Part shown: positions 36,780-45,918 of the stretch, piece by piece | Numbering within the stretch: position 1 is the stretch's first letter | Layout: each line of letters starts with the position of its first letter | Source: Branchiostoma floridae | Lineage: Eukaryota > Chordata > Leptocardii > Amphioxiformes > Branchiostomatidae | Assembly: GCF_000003815.2 (NCBI RefSeq) | Contig: NC_049983.1 | Coordinates: 15,267,060-15,331,059, forward strand | DNA length: 64,000 nucleotides | Direction: 5' to 3' | Position numbers and translations under genes: made by a program | The notes under the pieces: generated by a model | Told to the model about the DNA's origin: nothing | What the model saw: the letters and a program-made list of their open reading frames with translations, nothing else | The model's database searches: none

Positions 36780-39706
36780 TTTCTTAAGCCAGAGCTACAT
36801 ATAGAGGGCTATCACCTGTACAGAAATGACAGGAACAGACACGGGGGTGGGGTTGCCATATATGTGTCAGAGGCTTACAGCCATACAGAAGTACCTGAGC
36901 TAAAACAGCCTGGCCTGGAGGCAGTTTTCTGCACAGTAAACATACCTTACACTAAACCCATCACCATTGCTTCTATATACAGACCACCATCAAGCCCTGT
37001 AGAGTTTTTCTCCCTGTTGAGGGATGCTCTTGAGAAATGGAGCCTGACCAAGTCAGACTCCGAACTGTTTCTTCTGGGCGATTTCAATGTTGACATTAAC
37101 TCAAACAGTAGTCCAGGTGCTAAGTCTCTAAAGTACCTAAGCCGTGAGTTCCAACTACAGCAGGTAATTAATACACCTACTTGAGTAAACCAACATTCGA
37201 GTAGTCTTATAGACCATGTCTACTGCAGTGACATACATAGAGTTAATGACTATGGGGTAGTTAATTGTACCCTCTCCGATCACTATGCAGTGTACTGTAT
37301 TAGAAAGGGTAAACGCCCAAACTCAGCCCCTAAGTATGTAACCTCACGCAAGTTTACAAAGTTCCAAGAAGAGGACTTTCTCACTGACCTTAAGGCTCTT
37401 GATTGGAGCCCGGTTTACCAGGCTACCTGTGTAGAAGAAGCATGGTCAATATTTAAGTCCTTCTTTATCACCATTAGTGACATTCATGCTCCCTATATCT
37501 CCAAGCGCTCTAAAGCTATGCAGCCCCCCTGGCTCTCAGCAGACATAAAGAAAATGATGTTTGAAAGGGACAAGATGAAAGCTAGGGCTCGGAAGACTGG
37601 GGACAGCACAGACTGGGAGGGTTACAGGGCCACACGGAACAGAGTAAACAGACTAGTTAAGCAGGCAAAGGCCAACTACTGCCAACACAAGCTGGAAAAC
37701 TGCTCGTCAGAACCAAACCGAATATGGACAGCAGTTAAGGAAATCTTACCCAGAAAGAGCTCTGTTATTACAAAGACTCTCAACTGGGCAGGACAACATC
37801 TCTGTGATCCACTCAGCATAGCAAACTGTTTTAACAACTTCTTTGTTACAGTTGGCAGGAAGCTTGCAGAGAGGTTCACACAACAGACACTGACCCTACA
37901 GTGCCCCACAGTGTACAGACAGATCTCATCCACCTTTCAATTCAAACAGGTTAATGATGACTCTGTGTTTAACAAACTCAGTACATTGAGCAACAACAAG
38001 GCAACAGGTCTTGATCATATTCACTCAAGACTGTTGAAAGCTGCAGCCCCATGTATCTGTAAACCAGTCACTCACATATTTAACATGTCCCTCTCCTCAG
38101 GTCACATTCCAAAAGAATGGAAAAGGGCCAGGGTCACACCTATACACAAAGGGGGGGGTCAAGATGACCCAAATAACTACAGACCCATTTCAGTGTTACC
38201 AGTGATTATGAAAGCATTTGAAAAGGAAGTACATGGGCAGTTCTTAGAATATCTGCACCAACACCAGATTCTTGCTACTCAACAGTCAGGTTTCAGACCT
38301 GGACATTCTACAGCCACAACCCTTATTGATGCCACAGATTACATGTTACACAACATATCGAGTGGTAAACTCGTGGGGGCCGTTTTCTTAGATCTGAAAA
38401 AGGCATTTGATACCGTGGATCAGAATGTCTTACTACAGAAACTGTCCTGGGTTGGTGTACATGGGGTTGAGCATCACTGGTTCACTGATTACTTGGCTGG
38501 AAGAGAACAAACTGTTAGTCTAAATGGATGTGAATCCGACTTCCTACCAGTTACATTAGGGGTACCCCAGGGCTCTATTCTGGGCCCCCTACTGTTCATT
38601 CTGTACATAAACGACTTACCTTCATCAGTCTCTACTGTATGTAAAGTATGTCTGTATGCAGATGATACTGCTATTTTCTGTTCCAGCAAGGACGCTAGAG
38701 TCATAGAGAACACCTTAAACTCTGAACTAGCAAACCTTGCCACATGGCTACATTCAAATCGTCTTACACTGAATGTCGCTAAGACTAAGTGGATTCTATT
38801 CGGTAGTAGTGGGAAGCTAAGAGCAGTACCTCCACTTAGACTCCAAATTGATCAGGAAACAGTTGAACAAGTGTACCAATTCAAATACCTAGGTGTTCTC
38901 CTTGACTGCAATATCTCATGGAATGAACACATTGACATGGTATGTTCCAAGGTATCACAGAGAATAGGTTTGCTAAGACGCTTAAGATCATGTCTCACTG
39001 TCAACATTGCAAGTATGTTATACAGATGCATGATTCTACCACTACTTGAGTATTGCGACATTGTTTGGGAAAATTGTAACATCACCAAGCAGCGACAACT
39101 TCAGGTTCTTCAAAATCGAGCTGCCAGGGTCATCCTACAAATGAAGCGACGATCCAGTGTCCAAGACCTACACAGCAGACTCAACTGGAAGTATCTTACG
39201 CAGCGGAGAAAGGAACACATGTGTGTGATGGTCTTTAAATGTATTAACGGGCTTGTCCCGACATACTTGGATACCACCTTTGTACACAACTACCTGTTAC
39301 ACAGCCATAACACCAGACAAGCCTCTTTGCTTCATAAACCCAATTACACAAACACAGCTGGCCACCGCACATTTGCATACAGAGGAGCAACATATTACAA
39401 TACCCTTTCGGCAGACATTAGATATGCACCAACTCTACGGCAGTTTAAAGCTGCCCTAAGGCACACTCCTCCGCACATGGACCTCTGACCTCCACCGTTG
39501 ACGTTTTTTGTTGACCTTGACAACTGTTCTTGGTAAAGACGCTTCGGTTTATTTGTATATATTGTTTGTTGTCCTCTGGTTGTCTTACTGAATGTAACAC
39601 GTTTCGCTTTTGTTATTTATGTAGTGGGCCCCCTTGGAAATCAACTTCAAGCAAGTTGAAGGGGCTACCCACATGTTTTGAGATGAATAAATAAATAAAT
39701 AAATAA
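36780..39706 (+). mobile_element. 5'-truncated L2/CR1-like LINE
   Basis: The element starts inside the endonuclease domain at about 36780 and ends in a (TAAA)n-type tail, GATGAATAAATAAATAAATAA, at 39706. The tail, the YADD box and the PQGSILGPLLF block fit the CR1/L2 group. No target duplication was identified. The single in-frame stop in 2.7 kb of coding sequence suggests a young insertion. Confidence 0.85.
36786..39488 (+). pseudogene. LINE endonuclease/reverse transcriptase, one nonsense codon
   Basis: One frame runs from 36786 to 39488 with a single TGA at 37182-37184. Endonuclease motifs are GGGVAIYV, SIYRPPSS, LLGDFNVDI and SDHYAVY. Reverse transcriptase motifs are KATGLDHIHSRLL, NYRPISVLPVI, QQSGFRPGHST, FLDLKKAFDTV, GVPQGSILGPLLF, and the catalytic YADD in CLYADDTAIF. 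A C-terminal domain follows. The enzyme would nick DNA and prime cDNA synthesis from the element RNA. The copy is dead: its 5' end is missing and the stop separates endonuclease from reverse transcriptase. Confidence 0.9.
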
Positions 39707-39898
39707 GCCCCTTCGTTATCGTAAAGGATTCTGTGTTTAGATACCAGTTACATGTACACTCATTACCAACTAAGGAATAGACCAGTCTTACTACCTTTTC
39801 TTGTGCTGATCATCTGACATTCCCTCAGGAATTTAATAGAACAATACAAAACAATGTTATTGATCACAAAATTTATTCTGTTTGGTTACAAATTCTGT

Positions 39899-40582
39899 GT
39901 TTTCCTGAGTAGGTTTTGTTAAACTCAATTGTTTTCCTGAGTAGGGTTGATTGCAAAATACAAATCCACTGCATTTGACTAGATTTAGTGGTATACTCTA
40001 CAATGTCATGTGCAGTGACAACTTTAGGTCTGTTTCCTTATAATTGTCACATTGTAAATACAAATGGTAAACCTTATATATGTAAAAACATTAAAAACTG
40101 TTGCTTTGGAGAACAAGAAATACCAGCTCAAACACAAGTTACATGTACAACAACCCTAATATATACTTTGAAAACAGCAACAAATGACAATGCCCCCTCT
40201 TTTACAGCATTGTAATGGTAAGGCAGTATTTCTCATAGCATCGATTAGTATGTGATATGAATGTGAGGATAATTTAAACTGCAGAAATCATAGTGTACTG
40301 ACATTGAAAGCCTTTTTCTGTTTTCCTGAGTAGGTTTGGTTAAACTCCACCAGTACTGTTATTCGGAGTACGTTTGATTACAAATCCACTGCATTTGAAG
40401 ATTTAGTGGTATCCTGTACATGTACAGTGGACACCTATAGGGTCTGTTTCCCTATTTGTCGCAATGTAAATACAAATGGTAAACCTTACAACAGAAGTTA
40501 CATGTCTAACAACCCTATATACTTTGAAAGCAACAAGAAATGCCCACTATTTTGCATAATTGTAATGCAGTCACATGTATTT
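39899..40582 (+). repeat. Host tandem duplication at the Polinton insertion site
   Basis: A unit of about 421 bp starts TTTTCCTGAGTAGG at about 39900 and again at about 40321, where it runs into the assembly gap. The end of the unit (GATAATTTAAACTGCAGAA, GAAAGCCTTTTT) reappears at 59370-59440, right of the Polinton. The element therefore sits inside the second unit. Confidence 0.8.
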
Positions 40583-40682
40583 NNNNNNNNNNNNNNNNNN
40601 NNNNNNNNNNNNNNNNNNNNNNNNNNNNNNNNNNNNNNNNNNNNNNNNNNNNNNNNNNNNNNNNNNNNNNNNNNNNNNNNNN
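40583..40682. other. Assembly gap (100 N)
   Basis: 100 N immediately outside the left Polinton TIR; it hides the left target duplication. Confidence 0.99.
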
Positions 40683-40683
40683 G

Positions 40684-40814
40684 AGCAGCTTAACAGGACA
40701 TTACCGTCCAGTCGACTTTCGTCACCATAGCAACATTGCACCCCAGAGAACGTAACCGGCTGTGCAACTTTTAGCTGGCCCTAGGGATATAGGCCATAGG
40801 GGGTGTAGACAAGT
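40684..40814 (+). repeat. Polinton left TIR (131 bp)
   Basis: Identical in inverted orientation to 59228-59358, from AGCAGCTTAACAGG to GTGTAGACAAGT. The AG start is typical of Polintons. Confidence 0.95.
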
Positions 40815-40881
40815 AGGTGTAATTAGGTAATTAATCTAATTGGTAAGTGGGTAACAAGGTAATGAATGTATTTGTCTGGAG

Positions 40882-40990
40882 CATAAACAGAGTCATTGTG
40901 ATAAGCAAACATGTCTGGGCAAAACCTAATCTTGATGCAAACAGAGTCATTGTGCTAAGCAAACATGTCTGGGCAAACCCTAATCTTGTA
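40882..40990 (+). repeat. Two-copy subterminal direct repeat
   Basis: A unit of about 54 bp, GCAAACATGTCTGGGCAAA with flanking AAACAGAGTCATTGTG, occurs twice. It lies just inside the left TIR. Confidence 0.85.
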
Positions 40991-41127
40991 TGCAAGGCCT
41001 GTGACGTAGAGCTATCCTGTTGGTTGGTTTTTGACGAGAATATGACATAAATTGACAGTGTTGCGGGTAGTCTGGTATCATTTTTGCCTTGATCTGAGAG
41101 AGAAAGAGCGAGCGAGCAAAAGAGACG

Positions 41128-42051
41128 ATGTCTGAGACCAGAGATCTTGTAGCTGAGTTGATGGCAGGAGAGCAGCAAGCACCAGCCATGCCTGATGCAC
41201 GGAAAACTCGTAGGAAAAGGAAACTTCCAACAGCTGGAGACACCAAATCGAAACGGAGTCAACAGGTTGAATCGCCGACGTATAAATCATCTAGCAGCAG
41301 CAGTGGTGGTGATACTGGGGAACTGCAGAACAAAACGCTGCCACCTGGAACCCCGATACAGCGGATTGGCGTGGACCTGCCCTGGAGCTGCCCCATACCC
41401 GAGACCGTGCAGCAGCAGCAACTGCCGGTCGTCATGCACACGCCCGTAGAGCGGCGGTACCCTGCGATGGGGAAAAAGGGCTATCATTCTACACCGTCGA
41501 CCAAGCAAGCAGCTCCCAACGCGCCGGCCAAGGCAAAGCCGCAAGAAGTGCGCCTACCCTTGGGTAACGATATGTTCCTGACCGTAGCTCTGTTCAGGGA
41601 TAAGCCGCTGGTCTCTGTGCGGCAGTTTTACCGACCAGTTCCTACCGACGTCAACAAGATGAGGGCTGGGAGGCAGGGGTTGTCCATGTCACCGCAGCAC
41701 TGGGAAGCACTGAAGGAACAACCGTTGTTGGCAGCGATTCTAGATTGCACATATGCTGCAATGTCTCTTGACGGCCCGACGTTCCAACCGGTAACCTACG
41801 AGCTCGGAGATCAACGCTACGTGTCTGTCCAGATAATGCTCGGACAGCCCTGCGTCTCACTCTACCAGATGTACAGGCCATACGGTTCTCCTGCGACAAC
41901 AAAACTCGTAAAGAAGGGGATAGATCTGACGCTGGAACAGTGGAACGACCTGGAGACCAAGATGGAAGCTGTCGACAAGATTCTGGCTGCAATGGAAGAC
42001 GGCAAGATGCCTGCTGACAAAGAAGTGATCCAGTCATCTGTTGTGTATTGA
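41128..42051 (+). CDS. Tandem PC4-like ssDNA-binding protein (predicted)
   Basis: This 307-aa protein has a basic, low-complexity N-terminus (about 1-138) with a likely nuclear localisation signal KTRRKRK at 26-32 and a serine run at 54-59. Two C-terminal repeats follow, at about 139-205 and 219-287. Each repeat shows a beta-rich stretch, then [V/L]S[V/L].Q[F/M]YRP, then a basic [R/K][Q/K]G[L/I]..[S/T]..[Q/E][H/Q]W..L helix. The second repeat, VKKGIDLTLEQWNDLE, closely matches the end of the PC4/p15 coactivator domain, which binds single-stranded DNA. Two fused domains could replace the usual PC4 dimer. A role as the element's single-strand binding protein or late transcription factor is inference. 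It is the first gene inside the left TIR, with AATAAA at 42058. Confidence 0.7.
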   Translation: MSETRDLVAELMAGEQQAPAMPDARKTRRKRKLPTAGDTKSKRSQQVESPTYKSSSSSSGGDTGELQNKTLPPGTPIQRIGVDLPWSCPIPETVQQQQLPVVMHTPVERRYPAMGKKGYHSTPSTKQAAPNAPAKAKPQEVRLPLGNDMFLTVALFRDKPLVSVRQFYRPVPTDVNKMRAGRQGLSMSPQHWEALKEQPLLAAILDCTYAAMSLDGPTFQPVTYELGDQRYVSVQIMLGQPCVSLYQMYRPYGSPATTKLVKKGIDLTLEQWNDLETKMEAVDKILAAMEDGKMPADKEVIQSSVVY

Positions 42052-42057
42052 CATGTG

Positions 42058-42063
42058 AATAAA
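42058..42063 (+). terminator. Polyadenylation signal AATAAA
   Basis: Lies 7 nt after the stop codon of the PC4-like gene. Confidence 0.65.
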
Positions 42064-42251
42064 GCTTCCTGATGGTTTGAACACAGGCAAAGACCTTATA
42101 CTTTGTTGTTGTTGTTGTTGCCTTATGTTGTGTGCGTGCGTGTCTGGTGTAGCGGGCAAGTCTGAACACGATTTGCGAGGATAATTAATTCGTGCATAAT
42201 GAGCTATGACGTATATGACGTTGATTGGCTGAGTAGTCTGACAAGGCAGTA

Positions 42252-42259
42252 CATAAAAA
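42252..42259 (+). promoter_or_regulatory. Candidate TATA-like element
   Basis: CATAAAAA about 75 nt upstream of the ATG at 42327. ATTGG (CCAAT on the other strand) lies at about 42224. Confidence 0.4.
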
Positions 42260-42326
42260 GCTTAACGCATGCGACAAGGTACATTTAAAGGCAGACAGGG
42301 GTAGTGAGAGACGATCGCTCTGCACC

Positions 42327-42830
42327 ATGGCTAGTGGAGGAGAGGACATCAACATGACAGAACTACACCCAGACATGCACACCCTTGGCGACGTGTTCCG
42401 AGATATGTGCGACCATGGGTATACTAAACTATTTCTGCGAATGGTGACTGATGATTGTTACGGATGCCAAGTCAACCACCCCTCGCAGAAAAACCATCCA
42501 TGCCTCTTCATGGACGAAGAGGACATGAAAGTCTACCGTGAACGCAGCTTGGCCTGCATGGATTTCAACAAGCTGTACGAAGATTTCTCAGAGAGCATGA
42601 AACGTATGGATCTGGAGGCGAAGATGCCTACAAAAGACGCCCTGTACAAGATGTTCCGGCAGTGGTATGAAGAACAAGAGGAAGCCATAACTCGTGACGA
42701 TGATGAAGGCATTCATGCTGACATGACTCCAGAGGAAGACCAGCCTGCAGACGCGTCTGGACACGTCCGTGCTCTGATCAGAGACATCGTGGTCAACATG
42801 GTGGAAAACACTAAAGAGACAGTTGTCTGA
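42327..42830 (+). CDS. Conserved-type Polinton protein with C/H motif, unknown function
   Basis: An acidic protein of 167 aa starting in a strong context (CACCATGG). The N-terminal half has a compact Cys/His motif, DCYGCQVNHPSQKNHPCL (C-x2-C-x3-H-x5-H-x-C), preceded by DMCDHGY, suggesting a small metal-binding fold. The middle is helical and charged. I recall proteins with this motif from other animal Polinton-like elements but know no function for them. The gene stands alone between a TATA-like box and an AATAAA at 42888. Confidence 0.75.
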   Translation: MASGGEDINMTELHPDMHTLGDVFRDMCDHGYTKLFLRMVTDDCYGCQVNHPSQKNHPCLFMDEEDMKVYRERSLACMDFNKLYEDFSESMKRMDLEAKMPTKDALYKMFRQWYEEQEEAITRDDDEGIHADMTPEEDQPADASGHVRALIRDIVVNMVENTKETVV

Positions 42831-42887
42831 ATCAGCATGTGACGACGTGACGAGGCGTCTTGGGAGAGTGCTAATTGCATTGTTTTG

Positions 42888-42893
42888 AATAAA
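42888..42893 (+). terminator. Polyadenylation signal AATAAA
   Basis: 58 nt after the stop codon of the 167-aa gene. Confidence 0.65.
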
Positions 42894-43037
42894 AAGTCGT
42901 TCTGAGATTGGAATTTTTACATGAGTCTGTCTTTTTTTTTTTTTTTGTCTTGGTAACATTAGATGTATGCGTGTATAAGAGTGTGTTGCTCATAGAATCA
43001 TCAGTCATTTTCTTAAAACGACGAGTTGAGGTTAGAC

Positions 43038-43268
43038 ATGGGTCGGCTTAGTTCGAGAAACGCATGGCGGGATGCGATTTGCCGTGTACAATGTGCTGTT
43101 GTGTATGTTTGGCTACGGTTATGTGTCTATTTGAGTGGGGTGAGGTGGTATATACAACAAACAGCAAGAAACGTGAAAGATGTACGCAACCCAGAACAAT
43201 ATACACCACCGCGGCCAAGACAGCGACTGTACAGAACACGTCGTATGCAAGACCTTCGAATCATATAA
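43038..43268 (+). CDS. Small Cys/Arg-rich ORF, copy 1 (predicted)
   Basis: A 76-aa frame starting MGRLSSRNAWRDAICR. It has a hydrophobic centre with VQCAVVYVW and LCVYL, and a basic Arg-rich tail. A TATAAG box lies 64 nt upstream of the ATG (42974) and AATAAA lies 16 nt after the stop (43285). A similar arrangement with a related protein begins at 43328, and this duplication is the main reason to treat the frame as real. Function unknown. The short hydrophobic core could be a membrane segment, but its charged residues make that doubtful. Confidence 0.45.
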   Translation: MGRLSSRNAWRDAICRVQCAVVYVWLRLCVYLSGVRWYIQQTARNVKDVRNPEQYTPPRPRQRLYRTRRMQDLRII

Positions 43269-43269
43269 A
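43264..43269 (+). promoter_or_regulatory. TATAAA box for copy 2 and integrase
   Basis: TATAAA 64 nt upstream of the ATG at 43328, the same spacing as the TATAAG/ATG pair of copy 1. It is the only good TATA box close upstream of the integrase. Confidence 0.55.
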
Positions 43270-43284
43270 GTAGGGAATCCCCGG

Positions 43285-43290
43285 AATAAA
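43285..43290 (+). terminator. Polyadenylation signal AATAAA
   Basis: Follows small ORF copy 1 by 16 nt and overlaps the promoter zone of the next transcript. Confidence 0.45.
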
Positions 43291-43327
43291 ACCGTCATTT
43301 GTTCACAAAAACCAGTTGAGGAAAGAC

Positions 43328-43597
43328 ATGCGGTGTCGCCCAACTTGTAGTATTTCGGGAAAGAGGCTGCGGCGTGTAGTAAATCGCTTTCAGTGTGCGT
43401 GTGTTTGTGCTGGAGGAAGGTTGTGCGTCGTTTTCAACAGAGTGAGATGGTTTCGTCGGCGGGAAAAAAGAAGCAAGACAGGCGATCAAAACACTCTGCC
43501 AAATCCGACAAATGGCACGGAATCCTTCACAGAGCATACTATAATACTAGACATCCTGCGGGATATGGGGGTGTTGAACGATTGTACCTCACCGTAG
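43328..43597 (+). CDS. Small Cys/Arg-rich ORF, copy 2, overlapping the integrase start (predicted)
   Basis: An 89-aa frame beginning MRCRPTCSISGKRLRR, related to copy 1 in its leader (GTTGAGG..AGACATG) and centre (FQCACVCAGGRLCVVF). Its last 50 codons overlap the integrase, which is read in another frame from 43447. If translated, the integrase would need leaky scanning, reinitiation or a splice from the same transcript. Alternatively only the first part is a relic and the frame is not translated. Confidence 0.35.
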   Translation: MRCRPTCSISGKRLRRVVNRFQCACVCAGGRLCVVFNRVRWFRRREKRSKTGDQNTLPNPTNGTESFTEHTIILDILRDMGVLNDCTSP

Positions 43598-44604
43598 GAA
43601 AGAAAAACGGAATAACCAGACAACAGGTCAAGGAATGGTTGCGCTCACAGGACGCCTACACATTGCACAAACCTATAAGACGGAAATTTACGAAATCTCG
43701 TGTTATTGTAGGACGATTTGACGAGCAGTGGCAAGCGGATTTAGCGGATCTGCCCAGCTTATCAAAGTACAACGATGGATACCGCTATATCTTAACATGC
43801 ATTGACGTCCTTTCAAAATACGCATGGGCTGTAGCCATTAAAGACAAGAAAGGTGTCACCATCGTGAAAGCCTTTCAGTCAATTTTGGCAGAAGGGCGAA
43901 AACCGTGGCGGTTACAAACTGATCAAGGAAAGGAATTTCTTAACCGGAACTTTCAAGCTCTTTTGAAAGATGAAGACATTGATTTCTTTACTACTTTCAA
44001 CGAGGAGACAAAAGCCAGCATTGTCGAACGCTTTAATCGCACTCTGAAAACACGGATGTGGAAGTACTTCACGGCATCCAACACCTATCGCTATGTAGAC
44101 GTTTTGGATGATCTGGTATGGGCATACAACAATTCTTATCACAGTAGCATCAAAATGTCACCGGTGGAAGTGAACAAGAGTAACCAACGCCTGGTATGGC
44201 ACACGTTGTATGGTACAAAAGGAACCAGGGAACGTGTTAAAATGAAAAAGAGGTCAGGTGCATTTAAATTCAAACTTGGGGATCTAGTCAGAATAAGTAA
44301 ATCAAAACTGAAAATGGAAAAGGGGTACACCCCCAACTGGACAACAGAGCTATTCACTATCTCAAAACGAATCGCGCGACGCCCTCCTGTTTACAGAGTC
44401 GAGGACTACCACGGAGACGAGCTTCAGGGAACGTTTTACGAACAGGAACTACAAAAAGTCACCAAGACGGACGACGTGTATCTAGTCGAAAAAATCGTAA
44501 AGACGCGAAGGCGTGGTGGGAAAACGGAGCATTTCGTAAAGTGGAAAGGTTATCCGAACACGTTCAACAGTTGGGTACGCGATGAAGATGTCTCGACGGT
44601 GTGA
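43447..44604 (+). CDS. INT: Polinton retroviral-type integrase with chromodomain
   Basis: A 385-aa enzyme that would join the element's ends to target DNA. The catalytic triad is Asp98 (QADLADL), Asp159 (LQTDQGKEF) and Glu194 (SIVERFNRT), an exact D,D35E spacing. The N-terminal part (WHGILHRAYYNTRHPAGYGG) is typical of Polinton integrases. A chromodomain near residues 338-382 (VYLVEKIVK ... HFVKWKGY ... SWVRDEDV) could target chromatin. The ATG at 43447 was chosen because it is the first Met in the frame and precedes the conserved start region. No reverse transcriptase or LTR is nearby, so this is not a chromovirus. Confidence 0.95.
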   Translation: MVSSAGKKKQDRRSKHSAKSDKWHGILHRAYYNTRHPAGYGGVERLYLTVGKKNGITRQQVKEWLRSQDAYTLHKPIRRKFTKSRVIVGRFDEQWQADLADLPSLSKYNDGYRYILTCIDVLSKYAWAVAIKDKKGVTIVKAFQSILAEGRKPWRLQTDQGKEFLNRNFQALLKDEDIDFFTTFNEETKASIVERFNRTLKTRMWKYFTASNTYRYVDVLDDLVWAYNNSYHSSIKMSPVEVNKSNQRLVWHTLYGTKGTRERVKMKKRSGAFKFKLGDLVRISKSKLKMEKGYTPNWTTELFTISKRIARRPPVYRVEDYHGDELQGTFYEQELQKVTKTDDVYLVEKIVKTRRRGGKTEHFVKWKGYPNTFNSWVRDEDVSTV

Positions 44605-44656
44605 TAAAAAGGATCATTCATGACAAGGTGTAACCAGTCACGCTGTTACAATCAAC

Positions 44657-45448
44657 ATGGTCGCATCGTTTTATGTGACGCTACCTAGCGATGGGTCGAT
44701 GGATGTATATCCCGAAAACACCATTTCAAATTACAAAGTCAAACTAGCACAGCATGTCGAGCTGTCTGGAGAGTGGGAAGTGGCATTAGTCGAGGTTCAA
44801 TACCCGCGCTCTTGGAATAATGTGCGGGATGGCGATAATGCTTTATCATACAATGCCGTTGAGGAATCAGAAGTCGCTCCAGACAAAAACTCCTTCCTAA
44901 AGGTGCCACCGGGACATTACGACGATATCGCCCAACTCATAGAGGCTTTGAATGAATCAGCTTCTGCACAGTATCCTGAATTTGTTAAACAATTCACAAC
45001 ATTCAGTTACAACAAGACGGACAAACGCGTAACGATATCGCTTCCCCCGACGGCTGTACCACCGCAGTTCAAGCTAGTGGGGTCATTAGCTCGACAGCTC
45101 GGTTGGAGGGATCCGAAACATGTTGTGAATAGCTGGTGTAAGGCAACCTCCCCACCAGACATCAACTTAGGACTGCACTCTTTATTCATTTATAGTAACA
45201 TTGTCGAGGATCGATTGGTAGGAGGTGTAAAAGTTCCTCTTTTACGTATTGTCAAGGTGGAGGGACAGGACGGAGAGGTGGTGGACCATACCATTCGCAC
45301 GCCGCACTACATCCAGCTGGCACGGAAACGTTTTGAAACAGTTGAAATAGATATAAGGAACGACTTCGGCGATCCTGTGCCATTTGAGCAAGGACGAGTG
45401 ATAGCGACACTTCACTTTAGACAGAGGAGATCGTCATACCTGTCTTGA
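44657..45448 (+). CDS. Penton-like minor capsid protein
   Basis: A 263-aa protein starting MVASFYVTLPSDGSMDVYPENT, with LSGEWEVALVEVQYPRSW near residues 34-52. This is the recognisable beginning of the single jelly-roll vertex (penton-like) proteins of Polintons and adintoviruses. Those proteins sit at the fivefold vertices of the predicted icosahedral capsid. It begins 52 nt after the integrase stop, and the next gene follows 18 nt after its own stop. This tight spacing suggests shared late transcription. The frame is intact. Confidence 0.85.
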   Translation: MVASFYVTLPSDGSMDVYPENTISNYKVKLAQHVELSGEWEVALVEVQYPRSWNNVRDGDNALSYNAVEESEVAPDKNSFLKVPPGHYDDIAQLIEALNESASAQYPEFVKQFTTFSYNKTDKRVTISLPPTAVPPQFKLVGSLARQLGWRDPKHVVNSWCKATSPPDINLGLHSLFIYSNIVEDRLVGGVKVPLLRIVKVEGQDGEVVDHTIRTPHYIQLARKRFETVEIDIRNDFGDPVPFEQGRVIATLHFRQRRSSYLS

Positions 45449-45466
45449 GTTTTCTTTAAAACATTT

Positions 45467-45907
45467 ATGATGGCTCAGCGAGGTGGAAAGCTACATGTTT
45501 TTCGAGGACCGCAACATGGATATGGTTTGGGCGGTGTTTTGAAAGGTCTTTTCAGGACGGCACTACCTCTTATTAAAAGTAGTGGTAAGGCTGTAGGGCG
45601 ACAAGCAATAAAAAGCGGTATCAACTTTGCACAAGATGTGCTGGAAGGACGCAACGTAAAAACAGCAGCCAGACGGAGAGTGGGGGAATTCGGTCACAAC
45701 CTAGTTACTCCAAAGGTTGGACGTAAGACCGTTCAACCAACCAGAGTGAAAATGCAAAACAAGCGGGCGACATCCACCGGTCGAACGGCTAAGAGAGGGA
45801 GGTCTGTCGGAAGACGTCCCATAAATAGCGCGAAGCGCGGTCGAGTCGTCAGTCTCAAGAGGCAGAGCACCAAACGCAGACGTACCGTCCAGGACATATT
45901 TGACTGA
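45467..45907 (+). CDS. Basic virion core-like protein (adenovirus pX/pVI-like)
   Basis: A 146-aa, very Arg/Lys-rich protein. The N-terminus has a Gly-rich HGYGLGGVLKGLFRTALPLI stretch, an amphipathic segment typical of the small core proteins next to the capsid gene in adintovirus-like elements. The C-terminal half has repeated basic clusters (RTAKRGRSVGRRP, TKRRRT). Such composition suits DNA condensation or nuclear entry inside the particle. Adjacent Met codons at 45467 and 45470 leave the start ambiguous by one residue. The capsid gene starts 12 nt after the stop. Confidence 0.7.
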   Translation: MMAQRGGKLHVFRGPQHGYGLGGVLKGLFRTALPLIKSSGKAVGRQAIKSGINFAQDVLEGRNVKTAARRRVGEFGHNLVTPKVGRKTVQPTRVKMQNKRATSTGRTAKRGRSVGRRPINSAKRGRVVSLKRQSTKRRRTVQDIFD

Positions 45908-45918
45908 GAAAACTAAGC

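Noticed and set aside
43328-43597. Programmed -1 frameshift linking small ORF copy 2 to integrase at an A-run near 43464
   Set aside because: The A-run is not a canonical slippery heptamer in the required phase, and the integrase has its own ATG.
43447-44604. Integrase as part of a chromovirus-type LTR retrotransposon
   Set aside because: The chromodomain invites this, but there is no reverse transcriptase, gag or LTR. The neighbours are Polinton capsid genes within perfect TIRs.
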